From NCBI RefSeq assembly GCF_010500955.1, contig NZ_QVMJ01000004.1:293135-357134 (forward strand): a stretch of 64,000 nt of DNA. The letters are read 5' to 3'. A program made the position numbers and the translations under genes. Source of the stretch: Bacteroides sp. 519 (GTDB lineage: Bacteria; Bacteroidota; Bacteroidia; Bacteroidales; Bacteroidaceae). This document shows positions 7,378 to 17,800 of this stretch, one piece after another. Within the stretch, counting starts at the first letter, position 1; each line of letters opens with the position of its first letter. A model generated the notes under the pieces. It saw only the letters and a list, made by a program, of their open reading frames with translations. It was not told the DNA's origin and searched no databases.

Positions 7378-8343
7378 TCACTTAAACATCGGCACTGCAA
7401 ACCATTTTTTAAACATCTTGGTAACGATTACATAAAGTGGGAATGCTGATACAAATCCTACAATAGAATCAATCAGATAATGTGCCTGTATATATACAGT
7501 GGCCAAACAAAGACAAAGATAAAATGGGAAGAGGAAAAGGAATAATTTCTTTGTTGCTCTCCATGCCATAATCATTAGTATGGTAGACATGGCTACATGC
7601 GAACTGGGGAAAGCTGCTGTAGGACGTTCGCCAACCTTTTGTGTAAGCTTTACCAGGTTGTGGAAGAAACCCTGTTCGTACTCAGGAGCCGGAACAAGTT
7701 CTATATTGTGGTCGAAATAATCGCCTATGGGAGGAAAGATACCATTTGCCACATTCTCGTATCCAATAACCGGAAAGTAGAACTGTGGACCTGCACAGGG
7801 TACAAATATAAAGACGAAATAGTACACAAAGAAACAGGTAACAAGTACAAAAGATAACTTCTCGAAAAGATCGAATCGATAAATGAAATAGAACATGGCA
7901 ACGAGTACAATCATGGGGTAATAGAAGAAATAACCCATGTTAAGCGGTTCACTGATCCATATCTGTGGGAAGTTCTTAGCGAAAAGAATAGCTGGCTGAC
8001 AGCCAAATGTCCACTGTTCGGCCGAAGCAAAAACGTGGTCAAGATTGGGAAGTACTCTGTTTATCTCGAAAGTATCCGGATACCAGTAAGAGAGTAAACT
8101 CATTTGAACTGCAATGCGAATAAAAGCTGTGAGTTTACATGGTGCCAGTCTGTACAGATACATTAATAAAAATGTCATACCAGCAATCGCAGCCCTGTCG
8201 CGCAACATTATCAACGGATGATCCATCCGTTGGAATAGAAATAAGATTAAAATGGCGGTTAATAAGTTATAGATCAGTGAGACCTTTTCTACAGCAAATA
8301 ATCCTTTTCGTGTTTCAACCTTCTTTAATAAGTCTAAAGCCAT
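7378..8343 (-). CDS. PAP2-family membrane phosphatase or phosphotransferase
   Basis: 321 residues with six or more membrane helices. PAP2 (inositol phosphorylceramide synthase/AUR1-like) motifs are present: FVPCAGPQFYFPV near 185, FPSSHVAMS near 243-250 with the catalytic histidine, and HYLIDSIVG near 288 with the second histidine and aspartate. Enzymes of this subgroup move or remove phosphate head groups on lipids in the inner membrane. Its start overlaps the end of the SDR gene at 8334 by 10 bp, so the pair is translationally coupled. A role in sphingolipid or inositol-lipid synthesis is plausible for Bacteroidales but is inference. Confidence 0.8.
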   Translation of the reverse strand: MALDLLKKVETRKGLFAVEKVSLIYNLLTAILILFLFQRMDHPLIMLRDRAAIAGMTFLLMYLYRLAPCKLTAFIRIAVQMSLLSYWYPDTFEINRVLPNLDHVFASAEQWTFGCQPAILFAKNFPQIWISEPLNMGYFFYYPMIVLVAMFYFIYRFDLFEKLSFVLVTCFFVYYFVFIFVPCAGPQFYFPVIGYENVANGIFPPIGDYFDHNIELVPAPEYEQGFFHNLVKLTQKVGERPTAAFPSSHVAMSTILMIMAWRATKKLFLFLFPFYLCLCLATVYIQAHYLIDSIVGFVSAFPLYVIVTKMFKKWFAVPMFK

Positions 8344-9344
8344 TCTTTTTGTTTATACCAGGCAATTGTTTCCTTAACTCCGGCCTCCAGATTATATTCA
8401 GGAGTATATCCCAGTTCATCTATAAGTGGAGAAATGTCGCATTGCCAGTTTCGTTGTTTCATTATTTTGTATTTATCCGAATTAAGCGTACTGCTATTAC
8501 CTGATAAATTTGCATAAAATTCAGCCAGCAAAGATATAGCTTTTAAAATAAATAACGGACATTTTATGTGAAATACAAACGGACTGCCTAGTTCTTTTTT
8601 TATTAAATCGGCAAATGTACTGCTCTGATACACACTTCCATCGGTTACAGTATAAGCGCGGCGCGAAATGTTTTTATCAATTCCCAGAAAGATTGCATTA
8701 ACAAGATCGTTAACATACACAAATGTTAAGTCTTGCCGTTTAAAACCTACCGAGAAATCAAAATGTTTTTTTATGGATTTAGCCATCAGGTAATAATCCC
8801 TCTCACGGGGGCCGTAAACTCCTGTTGGCCGATAAAACACGTAAGGAAATCCCGGAATACTTTGAATATACAATTCGGCTTTTAGTTTACTTAGCCCATA
8901 ATCGGTATTTGGTGCCGGTACATCTGTTTCACGTATAGGGGCATAGTCTGTTTCGTGTATGGGACCAAATATACTTAAGGTACTGATGTATACAAATTGC
9001 TGAGGAACCATGTTTAGTTCCTTTAGTGTATCAATAAAATATTTGGTTTGCAGGTAGTTAACCTTCTCGAAGTTTTTAGAATTGTTTGTTTTTGTTAGTC
9101 CGGCACAGTGTATAATATAATCGAACTTATTGTAAGTGCCCTTATAACCGGATAGTTGTGCCCGCAACTCATTGGGGTGTGCAAAATCAAGTTCCAGGAA
9201 ATGAATTTTTCTGTCGGTAAGATATTCTTTACTGCTCGAAGAACGGATACCGGCCCACACATTATATTTGCGCTTCACCGCCTCCTGAACAATGAAACTT
9301 CCTATAAATCCACTTGCGCCTGTAATTAGAATACTCTTTGCCAC
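8334..9344 (-). CDS. NAD-dependent epimerase/dehydratase (extended SDR)
   Basis: 336 residues. N-terminal Rossmann motif TGASGFIG at 8-15, catalytic serine at YISTLSIFG, and YGLSK as the YxxxK motif near 149-153, followed by YRPTGVYGP. It reduces or epimerises a carbonyl-bearing substrate with NAD(P)H. Overlaps and precedes the PAP2 gene in one operon, so a lipid or polyprenyl-linked substrate is likely; a ceramide-reductase-type role is one possibility, not shown by sequence. Confidence 0.82.
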   Translation of the reverse strand: MAKSILITGASGFIGSFIVQEAVKRKYNVWAGIRSSSSKEYLTDRKIHFLELDFAHPNELRAQLSGYKGTYNKFDYIIHCAGLTKTNNSKNFEKVNYLQTKYFIDTLKELNMVPQQFVYISTLSIFGPIHETDYAPIRETDVPAPNTDYGLSKLKAELYIQSIPGFPYVFYRPTGVYGPRERDYYLMAKSIKKHFDFSVGFKRQDLTFVYVNDLVNAIFLGIDKNISRRAYTVTDGSVYQSSTFADLIKKELGSPFVFHIKCPLFILKAISLLAEFYANLSGNSSTLNSDKYKIMKQRNWQCDISPLIDELGYTPEYNLEAGVKETIAWYKQKEWL

Positions 9345-9349
9345 AATTT

Positions 9350-9427
9350 AGTTATGAGTAGTGAGTAGTGAGTTTTGAGTTCGGTGCCGCATGGATACTC
9401 ATAACTCAAAACTCATAACTCAAAACT
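9350..9427. repeat. Word-repeat palindrome (GAGTTATGAG type)
   Basis: TTATGAGTAGTGAGTAGTGAG and GTTTTGAG words, centre TGCCGCATGG (9384-9393), then the inverted arm ACTCATAACTCAAAACTC to 9426. It lies between korB and the SDR gene, which are transcribed in the same direction. Confidence 0.75.
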
Positions 9428-10440
9428 TATTTCACTTCCCAAACTTCACCCATCATAAGTAATTCATTCAGGGTTCTATTTGTTTTTTTAGCTTTTACTT
9501 CTTCTATCTGTTGATAGATACACTCGTTATACGAAGGTGCTTCAACATCACGGATAACTCCCAGTGCTATGGGGAAATCGGGTCCCGACATAAGGGCCAG
9601 TTTCATGTGCAGGGTATTATCTTCGCAATGTGCATCGTGTACCAGCAGATCTTTCTCTGTAATTCCGTTTTCGCCCAGTTTCACTACTTTAAGCCCGAAA
9701 CCTTGCTGCATTAAACCAAATTCATTGTTTTCGCCAAAGATCATGGGTTCACTTTGTTTCAGGTAGATAGCATTCTTTGCACGGTCGGCTTTTGTAGCAA
9801 CCATGCTTTGCGAACCTTCATTAAAGATAACACAGTTCTGAAGAACTTCTGTAACCGATGCACCTTTGTGTTTTGCTGCTGCAACAAGCACTTCAACAGA
9901 GTTAGGACCATCTACATCAACACAGCGGGCAAAGAAACGACCGCGTGCTCCAAAAGCCAGTTCGGCAGGGCGGAACGGATCTTCTACAGTTCCATAAGGC
10001 GAAGATTTAGTCACCATACCACGAGGCGAAGTAGGAGAATACTGTCCTTTGGTTAATCCGTAAATCTGGTTATTCAATAATACAATATTTACGTCTACAT
10101 TACGCCGAAGGATATGAATAAATTGGTTACCACCAATTGCCAAACCATCGCCATCGCCCGAAATCTGCCAAACAGATAGTTCAGGATTTGCTACTTTAAC
10201 ACCTGTAGCAATAGCAGCTGCACGTCCGTGTATGGTATGGAAACCATAAGTGTTCATGTAATAAGGTAAGCGCGAAGAACATCCGATACCTGAAATAACA
10301 GCAATGTTGTGAGGCTCAACATTTAGTTCGGCCATTGCTTTATGCAAGGAACTAAGAAAAGCATGATCACCACATCCGGGACACCAACGCACCAGTTGTT
10401 CACTCTTATAATCTTTGGGGCTATATTTCATTTCACTCAT
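9427..10440 (-). CDS. korB: 2-oxoacid:ferredoxin oxidoreductase, beta subunit
   Basis: 337 residues. Beta subunit that binds thiamine diphosphate and decarboxylates a 2-oxoacid (2-oxoglutarate by family and subunit type) to acyl-CoA, passing electrons to ferredoxin. CPGCGDHAFLSS sits near the N-terminus; the ThDP motif is GDGDGLAIGGNQF at about 97, continuing to NNQIYGLTKGQYSPTS at about 122. Its start codon is one base past the korA stop, so the two are one operon. It is the usual two-gene form of the Bacteroidales reductive or oxidative TCA branch. Cytosolic. Confidence 0.95.
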   Translation of the reverse strand: MSEMKYSPKDYKSEQLVRWCPGCGDHAFLSSLHKAMAELNVEPHNIAVISGIGCSSRLPYYMNTYGFHTIHGRAAAIATGVKVANPELSVWQISGDGDGLAIGGNQFIHILRRNVDVNIVLLNNQIYGLTKGQYSPTSPRGMVTKSSPYGTVEDPFRPAELAFGARGRFFARCVDVDGPNSVEVLVAAAKHKGASVTEVLQNCVIFNEGSQSMVATKADRAKNAIYLKQSEPMIFGENNEFGLMQQGFGLKVVKLGENGITEKDLLVHDAHCEDNTLHMKLALMSGPDFPIALGVIRDVEAPSYNECIYQQIEEVKAKKTNRTLNELLMMGEVWEVK

Positions 10441-10441
10441 T

Positions 10442-12298
10442 TTACTTTTCCTCCATTATTTTATTGAATTCCTCAACCAGTCTTAATACATTAAAAGGCT
10501 GACCTTTTACGCGGTTAAACTGTTTTATATCAACACATGGTGCTTTTGTGCGAAGTATTGCAGCAAACTGTCCGGTGTTTTGTTCGGCTACAACTACTTT
10601 GGGGTATTTTTTCAGAATCTCTTCTGTATTTTTAGGTAATGGGCTGATGTGCTTGAAGTGGGCCAAAGCAACCTTTTTACCTTCCTGTAGCATTATTTCC
10701 AGTGCCGAGTAAAGATGACCGTAGGTACCACCCCATCCAACAATTAGTAGTTCGGCATTTTCTACATCTCCTATAACTTCTTGTTCGGGGATAACTTCTG
10801 CTATCTTATCAATCTTTGCCTGACGGGCAACTGTCATTTTCTGATGGTTGCTTGCATCGGTCGAGATAACACTGGTATCATAGTCTTTTTCAAGTCCACC
10901 AATTCTGTGTTGGAATCCGGGTGTTCCTGGTTTAGCCCAGTAGCGTACCATGTTTTCCGGATTGCGGTGATAGGGCTTCCAACCCTCTTGCATGGTTGGT
11001 TTTATATAAGGAGGTTTAATTTCCGGATAGTTCTCTAAAGTAGGGATTTTCCATGCAGCGGCACCATTAGCAATATAACCATCGGTTAATAAAATAACCG
11101 GAGTCATGTGTTCCAATGCTATTTTTGAGGCAGTATAAGCAGCATCAAAACAGTCGGTTGGCGAAGTAGCAGCAATAACAACCAATGGGCTATCGCCATT
11201 ACGGCCAGACATTGCCTGGAACAGGTCGGATTGTTCGCTCTTTGTGGGCAGCCCTGTTGAAGGTCCGCCTCGTTGAACATTTACTACCACAAGTGGAAGT
11301 TCGGCAATTACTGCCAGGTTTATTGCTTCACTTTTCAAACAAACACCCGGGCCCGAAGTGGTAGTTACTCCAAGTGATCCTGCAAACGATGCACCGATAG
11401 CACTACAACAACCCGATATCTCGTCTTCGCATTGTACAGTTACAACGCCAAGTTCCTTGAACTTAGCCAGATAATGAAGTATATCTGTTGCCGGAGTTAT
11501 AGGATACGATCCTAAGAACAAAGGTATGCCTGCTTTTTCGGCAGCGGCAACAAGTCCGTAAGCTGTGGCCAGGTTACCGTTAACATCGGTGTAAAATCCT
11601 TTTTCTTTTTTCCCTTTAGATTCAATGCGGTATGTAGAAACCGATGCATGGGTATTGTGCCCAAAATTATAACCATCGGTAAGTACTTTTGTATTGGCTT
11701 CGGCAATAACAGGTTTCTTTGCAAATTTGTTTTGCAGCATGTGTATTGCATATTCTAATGGGCGGTTAAACAGCCAGCATACAATTCCCAGTGCAAACAT
11801 GTTCTTGCAACGTAGTATTGCTTTATTATCGAGTCCGGTATCCTTTAGGCTTTCCTTGCACATAGAAGAGATTGGAGCATCGATAACCTGATTATGGATA
11901 CCGAGTTCGGCAAAAGGATCGTCTGTGGTATAAAGAGCCTTTTCCAAATCTTTCTTAGTAAAAGAGTCTGCATCGATAATAATAACAGAATGAGGGGTAA
12001 GGAACTTTGCATTTGTTTTCAACGCTGCCGGATTCATTGCTACAAGAACGTCGCATTTGTCGCCCGAAGTGTAAACTTTATCAGCCCCAATATGCACCTG
12101 AAAGCCTGATACTCCACTTAAAGTACCTTGTGGTGCACGAATCTCAGCCGGATAATCAGGAAATGTAGAAATATCATTACCTACCACAGCTGATAGATTG
12201 GAGAAAATATTACCGGCTAACTGCATTCCATCACCAGAGTCACCCGAGAAGCGAACTACTACTCTCTCCAGTTCTTTAACCATCATTTCATCTGCCAT
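10442..12298 (-). CDS. korA: 2-oxoacid:ferredoxin oxidoreductase, fused gamma/alpha subunit
   Basis: 618 residues from the ATG at 12298; a longer frame to 12382 overlaps the promoter and was rejected. The N-terminal third is the gamma domain (RFSGDSGDGMQLAGNIF at 16), then the alpha pyrimidine-binding domain (FLGSYPITPATDILHYL near 260, CEDEISGCCSAIGASFAGS), and domain II (LIVGWGGTYGHLYSALEI near 510). The gamma-alpha fusion with a separate beta gene is the standard Bacteroidota arrangement. Partner of korB. Confidence 0.95.
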   Translation of the reverse strand: MADEMMVKELERVVVRFSGDSGDGMQLAGNIFSNLSAVVGNDISTFPDYPAEIRAPQGTLSGVSGFQVHIGADKVYTSGDKCDVLVAMNPAALKTNAKFLTPHSVIIIDADSFTKKDLEKALYTTDDPFAELGIHNQVIDAPISSMCKESLKDTGLDNKAILRCKNMFALGIVCWLFNRPLEYAIHMLQNKFAKKPVIAEANTKVLTDGYNFGHNTHASVSTYRIESKGKKEKGFYTDVNGNLATAYGLVAAAEKAGIPLFLGSYPITPATDILHYLAKFKELGVVTVQCEDEISGCCSAIGASFAGSLGVTTTSGPGVCLKSEAINLAVIAELPLVVVNVQRGGPSTGLPTKSEQSDLFQAMSGRNGDSPLVVIAATSPTDCFDAAYTASKIALEHMTPVILLTDGYIANGAAAWKIPTLENYPEIKPPYIKPTMQEGWKPYHRNPENMVRYWAKPGTPGFQHRIGGLEKDYDTSVISTDASNHQKMTVARQAKIDKIAEVIPEQEVIGDVENAELLIVGWGGTYGHLYSALEIMLQEGKKVALAHFKHISPLPKNTEEILKKYPKVVVAEQNTGQFAAILRTKAPCVDIKQFNRVKGQPFNVLRLVEEFNKIMEEK

Positions 12299-12361
12299 AA
12301 TCTTGTCATTTAGTTTTAAATTCAGTTCCTGAGCTATATAGCAAAGGAACGACAAAGGTCG

Positions 12362-12369
12362 CAAAGTTA
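12362..12369 (-). promoter_or_regulatory. -7 element of korAB
   Basis: On the minus strand TAACTTTG, fitting TAnnTTTG, 63 bp before the korA start. Confidence 0.55.
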
Positions 12370-12692
12370 TACGACTTAGCAAAATGTTTTTTTAAATATC
12401 TAACATGCGATGATATAAATGTTTTCTAAAAACGCGTTTTTGGAAATTTGTGTTAGCAAAATTGTTAATTTGTGATAGTTGAAGCAAATATTCTGAATCA
12501 TTTTGATATTAGCACGGTTGACTATAATTCTGTATTTTTATTCATTATCGAAGCTTTGTGTAAGCTAATTGTGGGTATTTTATTTATTTTGAGATAGAAC
12601 TTCCGCTGTTTTTGAATCTTATTGTAGATTTTGTTATTCGCTGACCAGCCGAATCATGTCGTTAGGTTAAAGAACTTTGAGTTGCTTACAAC
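12370..12692. other. Non-coding gap between korA and the ECF sigma gene
   Basis: AT-rich, no supported gene. A perfect 14-bp palindrome AAAAACGCGTTTTT lies at 12428-12441. Nothing else stands out. Confidence 0.5.
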
Positions 12693-13241
12693 TCAAAACA
12701 AATAATCTTTCAATTCTTGTCGTAACAGCTTTAATGCTTTCGTTATATGAAATTCAACACTCTTAACAGATATGCCAAGGTCGGAAGCTATTTTTTTGTT
12801 GGGAGTATCATGATGCCTGCTTAGGGTATAAATGCGGCGACTTTGTTCGGGAAGTTTTTTCAAAGTCTTTTCTACAATAGCCTGAATTTCGGAATCGAAT
12901 ATTCTATCTGGTTCGGATGCTTCGAGGGTAGAAATGCGCAGGTTTAATTCGCGTTGCGCATGTTCGTTTATATTTTCTTCGGCCCGGTAGCGAACTTGCA
13001 AATGTGCCAGATAGTTCAGTGCTTTATTTTTTATAATGGTGAGAAGCAGTCCATGCAAATTAACAGAGTCGTCCCAACGATCCCGGTTTTCCCATAAAGA
13101 AATCATTGACTCCATTAAAATATCTTCTGCATCTGCCCAATTCCGAATGTATGAATAAGCAAATGATAAGAACTTCTCCTGATTTTCCTGAAAAAACCGG
13201 GAGAATGTATCTATATTGTGTAAATTATCAGACTCAGGCAT
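12693..13241 (-). CDS. ECF-type RNA polymerase sigma factor
   Basis: 182 residues. Sigma-70 region 2 spans about 20-85 (FAYSYIRNWADAEDILMESMISLW) and region 4 about 125-178 (LKKLPEQSRRIYTLSRHHDT, then KIASDLGISVKSVEFHITKA). It is divergent from a FecR-like anti-sigma gene and a SusC with an STN domain, the usual trans-envelope circuit in Bacteroidota: glycan import through SusC signals to FecR, which frees the sigma factor to transcribe susCD. Confidence 0.93.
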   Translation of the reverse strand: MPESDNLHNIDTFSRFFQENQEKFLSFAYSYIRNWADAEDILMESMISLWENRDRWDDSVNLHGLLLTIIKNKALNYLAHLQVRYRAEENINEHAQRELNLRISTLEASEPDRIFDSEIQAIVEKTLKKLPEQSRRIYTLSRHHDTPNKKIASDLGISVKSVEFHITKALKLLRQELKDYLF

Positions 13242-13393
13242 TAACTATTTGCTAGTTATTTCATGGCAAAGAAAGATATCCTTTTTGGATTATACAAGAG
13301 GGGGCATGATATTTTTTCTGATCTGGTAAAATAATGCATTGAAACAGCTTTTTAAAACAATTAAGTAACACAATTGAAAATCAACAAATTACA

Positions 13394-13541
13394 GTACCAC
13401 TTATTTTTTAGGCTTGAGAAAAAAGTACCACCAATCGTTTTAGGCTTGAGAAAAATGTATCATGCCGGTTGAGACAAAAGTATCACCACTAAGATACTTT
13501 TGTACCACAAGCGTGATACTTTTGTACCACAAGCATGATAC
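13394..13541. repeat. Phased GTATC/GATAC repeat array
   Basis: In the 417-bp sigma/anti-sigma gap, GTAYC occurs at 13394, 13425, 13457 and 13480 (last two 23 bp apart), then its inverse GATAC at 13493, 13515 and 13537, spaced 22 bp. The inverse copies share GATACTTTTGTACCACAAGC. The upstream copies follow AGGCTTGAGAAAA words at 13410 and 13442. It may be an operator array for the divergent promoters; the rest of the gap holds no gene. Confidence 0.6.
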
Positions 13542-13658
13542 GAAAACAAAAAACTTCCTCTCACCGTTAGGGTTCTTTGCCCCTCACCTGTTATATTAGT
13601 AACAAGAGAAAAAAAATCACCTCAAAAAACATACAACTAGAAAATTGGTATTAGTAAG

Positions 13659-14594
13659 ATGAATCAAACAACATTACATAAATATTTCCGGGGAGACACT
13701 TCGGAAACAGAAGAAAAATTCATTCTAGACTGGGTAGAAGAATCGGAAGATAACAGAAAGTTATTCCAAAAAGAACGGATGCTTTATGATATTACACTGT
13801 TTCATAATACAACAGAAAAGAAAAATAACAATATACAAAAGCGTTCTTTGAGCATTACAAAGTGGACTGTGCGAATTGCCGCCTCAGTAATAGTTATTTT
13901 AAGTGGTTGGACATTATTAAGAGAGAATCAATATAGGAAGGAGGCCCCATTACAAACAATTACTGTACCTGCGGGGCAAAGAGCTGAGGTGATGTTGGCA
14001 GATGGGACTAAAGTATGGTTAAACTCAAAATCTACTTTAACCTATGCTGCCAACTTTGGAAAAAACAACCGAAAGGTTGAATTAGATGGTGAAGCCTATT
14101 TTGAAGTTACCAAAAACACAAAAATGCCGTTTTTTGTGCATACCGAAACAAACAAAATAGGTGTGGTAGGAACTAGTTTTAATGTAAATGCGTACCGGGG
14201 AACAAACGAATTTGAAACAATATTGGTTGAAGGAATAGTTGATATATACAACGCTAACGCTACCAAACCAATTACCCGGCTCGAAAAAGATGAGATATTT
14301 TCTTCAAACAAAGATAATGTTTCTAAAAGAAAATCAAACGCTAACGATTATCTCAGATGGAAAGAAGGGGTATATGCTTTCGACGATTCATCTTTTGAAT
14401 ATCTGATAAATAAACTGGAAAAATATTATAATGTGAAATTTATAATTGATAATAACAATGTTATGGATTACCATGTTACAGGTAAATTCAGAGCCGAAAA
14501 CGGTGTAGAACATATACTAAAAACAATTCAGAAAGATCATTGTAAGTTCAATTATTCAATTAACAAAGATAACGATACGATAAGAATTTACTAA
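13659..14594 (+). CDS. FecR-family anti-sigma factor
   Basis: 311 residues. Cytosolic N-terminus (about 1-75), one membrane helix (IAASVIVILSGWTLL, near 78-92), then a periplasmic FecR domain (ITVPAGQRAEVMLADGTKVWLNSKS at about 105-130, GEAYFEVTK, FNVNAYRG) and a C-terminal DUF4974-type region (YNVKFIIDNNNVMDYHVTGKFR). It holds the divergent sigma factor until the SusC STN domain signals. First gene of the plus-strand unit leading to susC. Confidence 0.92.
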   Translation: MNQTTLHKYFRGDTSETEEKFILDWVEESEDNRKLFQKERMLYDITLFHNTTEKKNNNIQKRSLSITKWTVRIAASVIVILSGWTLLRENQYRKEAPLQTITVPAGQRAEVMLADGTKVWLNSKSTLTYAANFGKNNRKVELDGEAYFEVTKNTKMPFFVHTETNKIGVVGTSFNVNAYRGTNEFETILVEGIVDIYNANATKPITRLEKDEIFSSNKDNVSKRKSNANDYLRWKEGVYAFDDSSFEYLINKLEKYYNVKFIIDNNNVMDYHVTGKFRAENGVEHILKTIQKDHCKFNYSINKDNDTIRIY

Positions 14595-14695
14595 CAAAAT
14601 AAATACTTAACACGAAAATATGAAAAACAACTTAAATTTAATACTAACTTTATGAAAGGAATAAGGAAAGGAATAACAAAATAAGCAAAAAGAAA

Positions 14696-14723
14696 ATCGG
14701 AAAGTACCCCCATACTTTCCGAT
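14696..14723. terminator. Perfect 10-bp hairpin between fecR and susC
   Basis: ATCGGAAAGT at 14696-14705 pairs with ACTTTCCGAT at 14714-14723. There is no following T-run. It may reduce or regulate read-through from the anti-sigma gene into susC, which has its own 130-bp leader. Confidence 0.5.
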
Positions 14724-14850
14724 TCGAAACAGTCACAAATCGACCTTAATCAATTTATTAACTTAACACGATTACAAAGATATATATAAATTTTCTTTGT
14801 AGGAGCTTTATTGCCCAAAAAAGTTTTAAATTGAAGCTTATTTTACAACT

Positions 14851-17800
14851 ATGAAGATAAAGTTCATTTCTCTTCTATTCGTAATTTTATGTGCTTATTC
14901 GGGAAAAATACATTCGCAAAACGCAAAAGTAACAATCACACAATCCGATATTAAGGTCAACGACTTGCTTAATCTTATTGAATCGCAAACAAATTACCTG
15001 TTTGTTTACAATAAAAGAAATATTGACCTTAGGCGCAGAGTAAATATCGATATCAAGGAGAAAACCGTTTCCGAAGTCCTATCAGAAGTATTTAAAAACA
15101 CTGGTATTAAATACATTATGGAAGGAGATAATATTATATTAACCAAAAGCAAAGAATTGCCGGTGTTACAACAAAACTCTGTTGTAATTAAAGGTAATGT
15201 TACCGATATGAAAGGTGAAGAAATTATTGGTGCAACAGTGGTTGAATATGGCACTCGGAACGGAGCCATCACTAATGCATCGGGAAATTTTACAATCACT
15301 GTATCGCCGGAAACCGAATTGCTTATTTCCTACCTGGGCTATAAAACACAAATCATATCAATAAAAGAAAATACATACATAACAGTACGATTGGAAGAAA
15401 ACACCCAGATACTGGACAATGTTGTTGTTACAGCAATGGGTATTCGCAAAAAAGAATCTTCGCTAACCTACTCTACCCAATTAATTGATGGTGAGGAATT
15501 AACACGTGCCAAAGATATCAATCTTATTCATACTTTAGCCGGAAAAACAGCTGGTGTGCAAATTGCTCGCAATTCATCCGGTTTAGGAGCATCGGCCAAG
15601 GTTTTAATCAGAGGAAACCGTTCTATTAACGGAAACAATCATCCGCTATATGTTATTGATGGAGTTCCTATGCTTAATAATAGTAATGAACAAGCGGTGT
15701 CGGCTATTGGTGGAATTGCCAACTCGGGAAACCGTGATGGAGGCGATGGAATTTCTAATCTTAACCCCGACGATATTGAAAGTATTAATATCTTAAAAGG
15801 TGCTTCGGCAGCAGCATTGTATGGTTGGCAGGCTGCTAATGGAGTTATATTAATCACTACCAAAAGAGGAAAACCAGGAGTACAAAAGGTAACGTTTTCA
15901 TCAACCCTAACCACCGATAATGTTATTTCCCTACCCAAATACCAAAACAATTATGGCATGCACCCTATTGAAAAAAACAGTTGGGGCAAGAGGAATGAAC
16001 AACAACAAAACTTCAACAATACCAACGATTTTTTTAATACAGGTATTACTACCATAAACTCTATTGCTTTTACTACAGGTAACGAAAAAGTGCAAACCTA
16101 TTTTTCGTATGCAAATACGTATGCCGAAGGAGCCATCAAGACCAACAACCTGGCAAAGCATAACATTAGTTTTCGCGAAACAGCCGGCTTCTTCAATAAC
16201 AAATTAACCCTGGATGCCAACTTAAACCTGATGATCCAGACTGTAAAAAACAAACCTACATCTGGTGGATATTATATGAATCCGCTGATAGGACTCTATA
16301 CTTTTCCACGGGGCGAAGACATATCCGAATACAAAAATAAGTTCGAAGTTTTTGATCCGGAAAGAAACCTGAACCGCCAAAACTGGTACACATCGTACCA
16401 GGATTTTGAACAAAACCCCTACTGGTTATTATACCGGGCAAAGAGCAAAGATAAACGTATGCGTGCCATAGCATCGTTAACAGCAACTTTGAACATTACC
16501 AACTGGCTTACTTTGCAAGCCCGGGGCACTGTTGATTATGTAAACGATGACTATGAACAAAAGATGTATGCCACTACTGCCCCTTCGATTGCAGGCGACA
16601 ATGGCCGTTATATAACCTATAACTATAAAGAGTCTTTGGCGTATGGAGATGTAATGGCACTGATTAATTACGACTGGAACAACTATTCTTTTCAGGGAGC
16701 ACTGGGAAGTAGTATTACCAGTACAAATGTTTCGTCGTTGCGGTTAGACTCTAAAACGGCATCATTATACTACCCCAATGTGTTTACGGTGGCCAACATC
16801 CGGATGAATCAGGCAGCCTATATCCAACAACAACAGGAAGAAAAACGCATTCTGCAATCAGTTTTTACAACACTGCAACTGGGTTGGAAAAAAAGTCTTT
16901 ACCTTGAAGTAACTGCCCGCAACGATTGGTCGTCGACCTTGGCGTTTACCAAAAGTATGGGGTTTTTCTATCCGTCGGTAGGTGTATCGTGGGTATTAAA
17001 TAAAACACTCAAATTACCCGAATGGCTATCGTATGGTAAATTAAGAGCATCGTGGGCTAAAGTTGGTAACGACCTACCTATTTTTATCAGCAATATAAAA
17101 CCCGGCAGTAACGATATTATTGGTGCCGGAGGTTCAATAATTAGCTATTCGGGTGCACCGTTGGGCGATTTGAAACCAGAAATGAGTACATCGTGGGAAT
17201 TGGGTTCCGAATGGAAATTCTTTAATTACCGGGCCGATATAGATATTACTTACTATAAAACCAATACCCGCAATCAGCTGTTTACAACACCTACATCGGC
17301 AGGAGCTCCCTATAAATATCATGTAGTTAATGGCGGAAATATAGAAAACAAAGGTATTGAAATTACTATGGGGGTAGTTCCTGTTTTATTGGAAAACTTT
17401 TATTGGAAAACCCAATTTAATTTCTCTACCAACAAAAATAAAGTAATAGAAATACATCCCGACCTTAATATGGTTATTTATGGCGATGAAGGATTTTCTT
17501 CATCCTATTCAATGAGGCTACTTAAAGGAGGATCGTTTGGTGATATCTATGGAAAAGCATTTGAACGCGACGATAACGGAAACATTGTAATCCATACCAA
17601 TAGCGAAGGAAACCCCATTCCGGGAGTTATTGGCGAAGGTAATACCATTAAGGTAGGAAACTGCTCGCCCAACTTTTTACTGGGATGGAACAATACTTTC
17701 AGATACAAAGACATTACTGTATATCTCCTTATCGACGGTAGGTTTGGCGGAGATGTTCTTTCGCATACAGAAGCCGAACTCGATCAGCGGGGTGTTAGCA

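Noticed and set aside
7121..7381. 86-aa minus-strand reading frame before the PAP2 gene
   Set aside because: It lies across the AGGTAAAG word-repeat palindrome and has low-complexity composition.
12299..12382. N-terminal extension of korA
   Set aside because: It overlaps the -7 element and adds residues outside the conserved gamma domain; the ATG at 12298 fits the family start.
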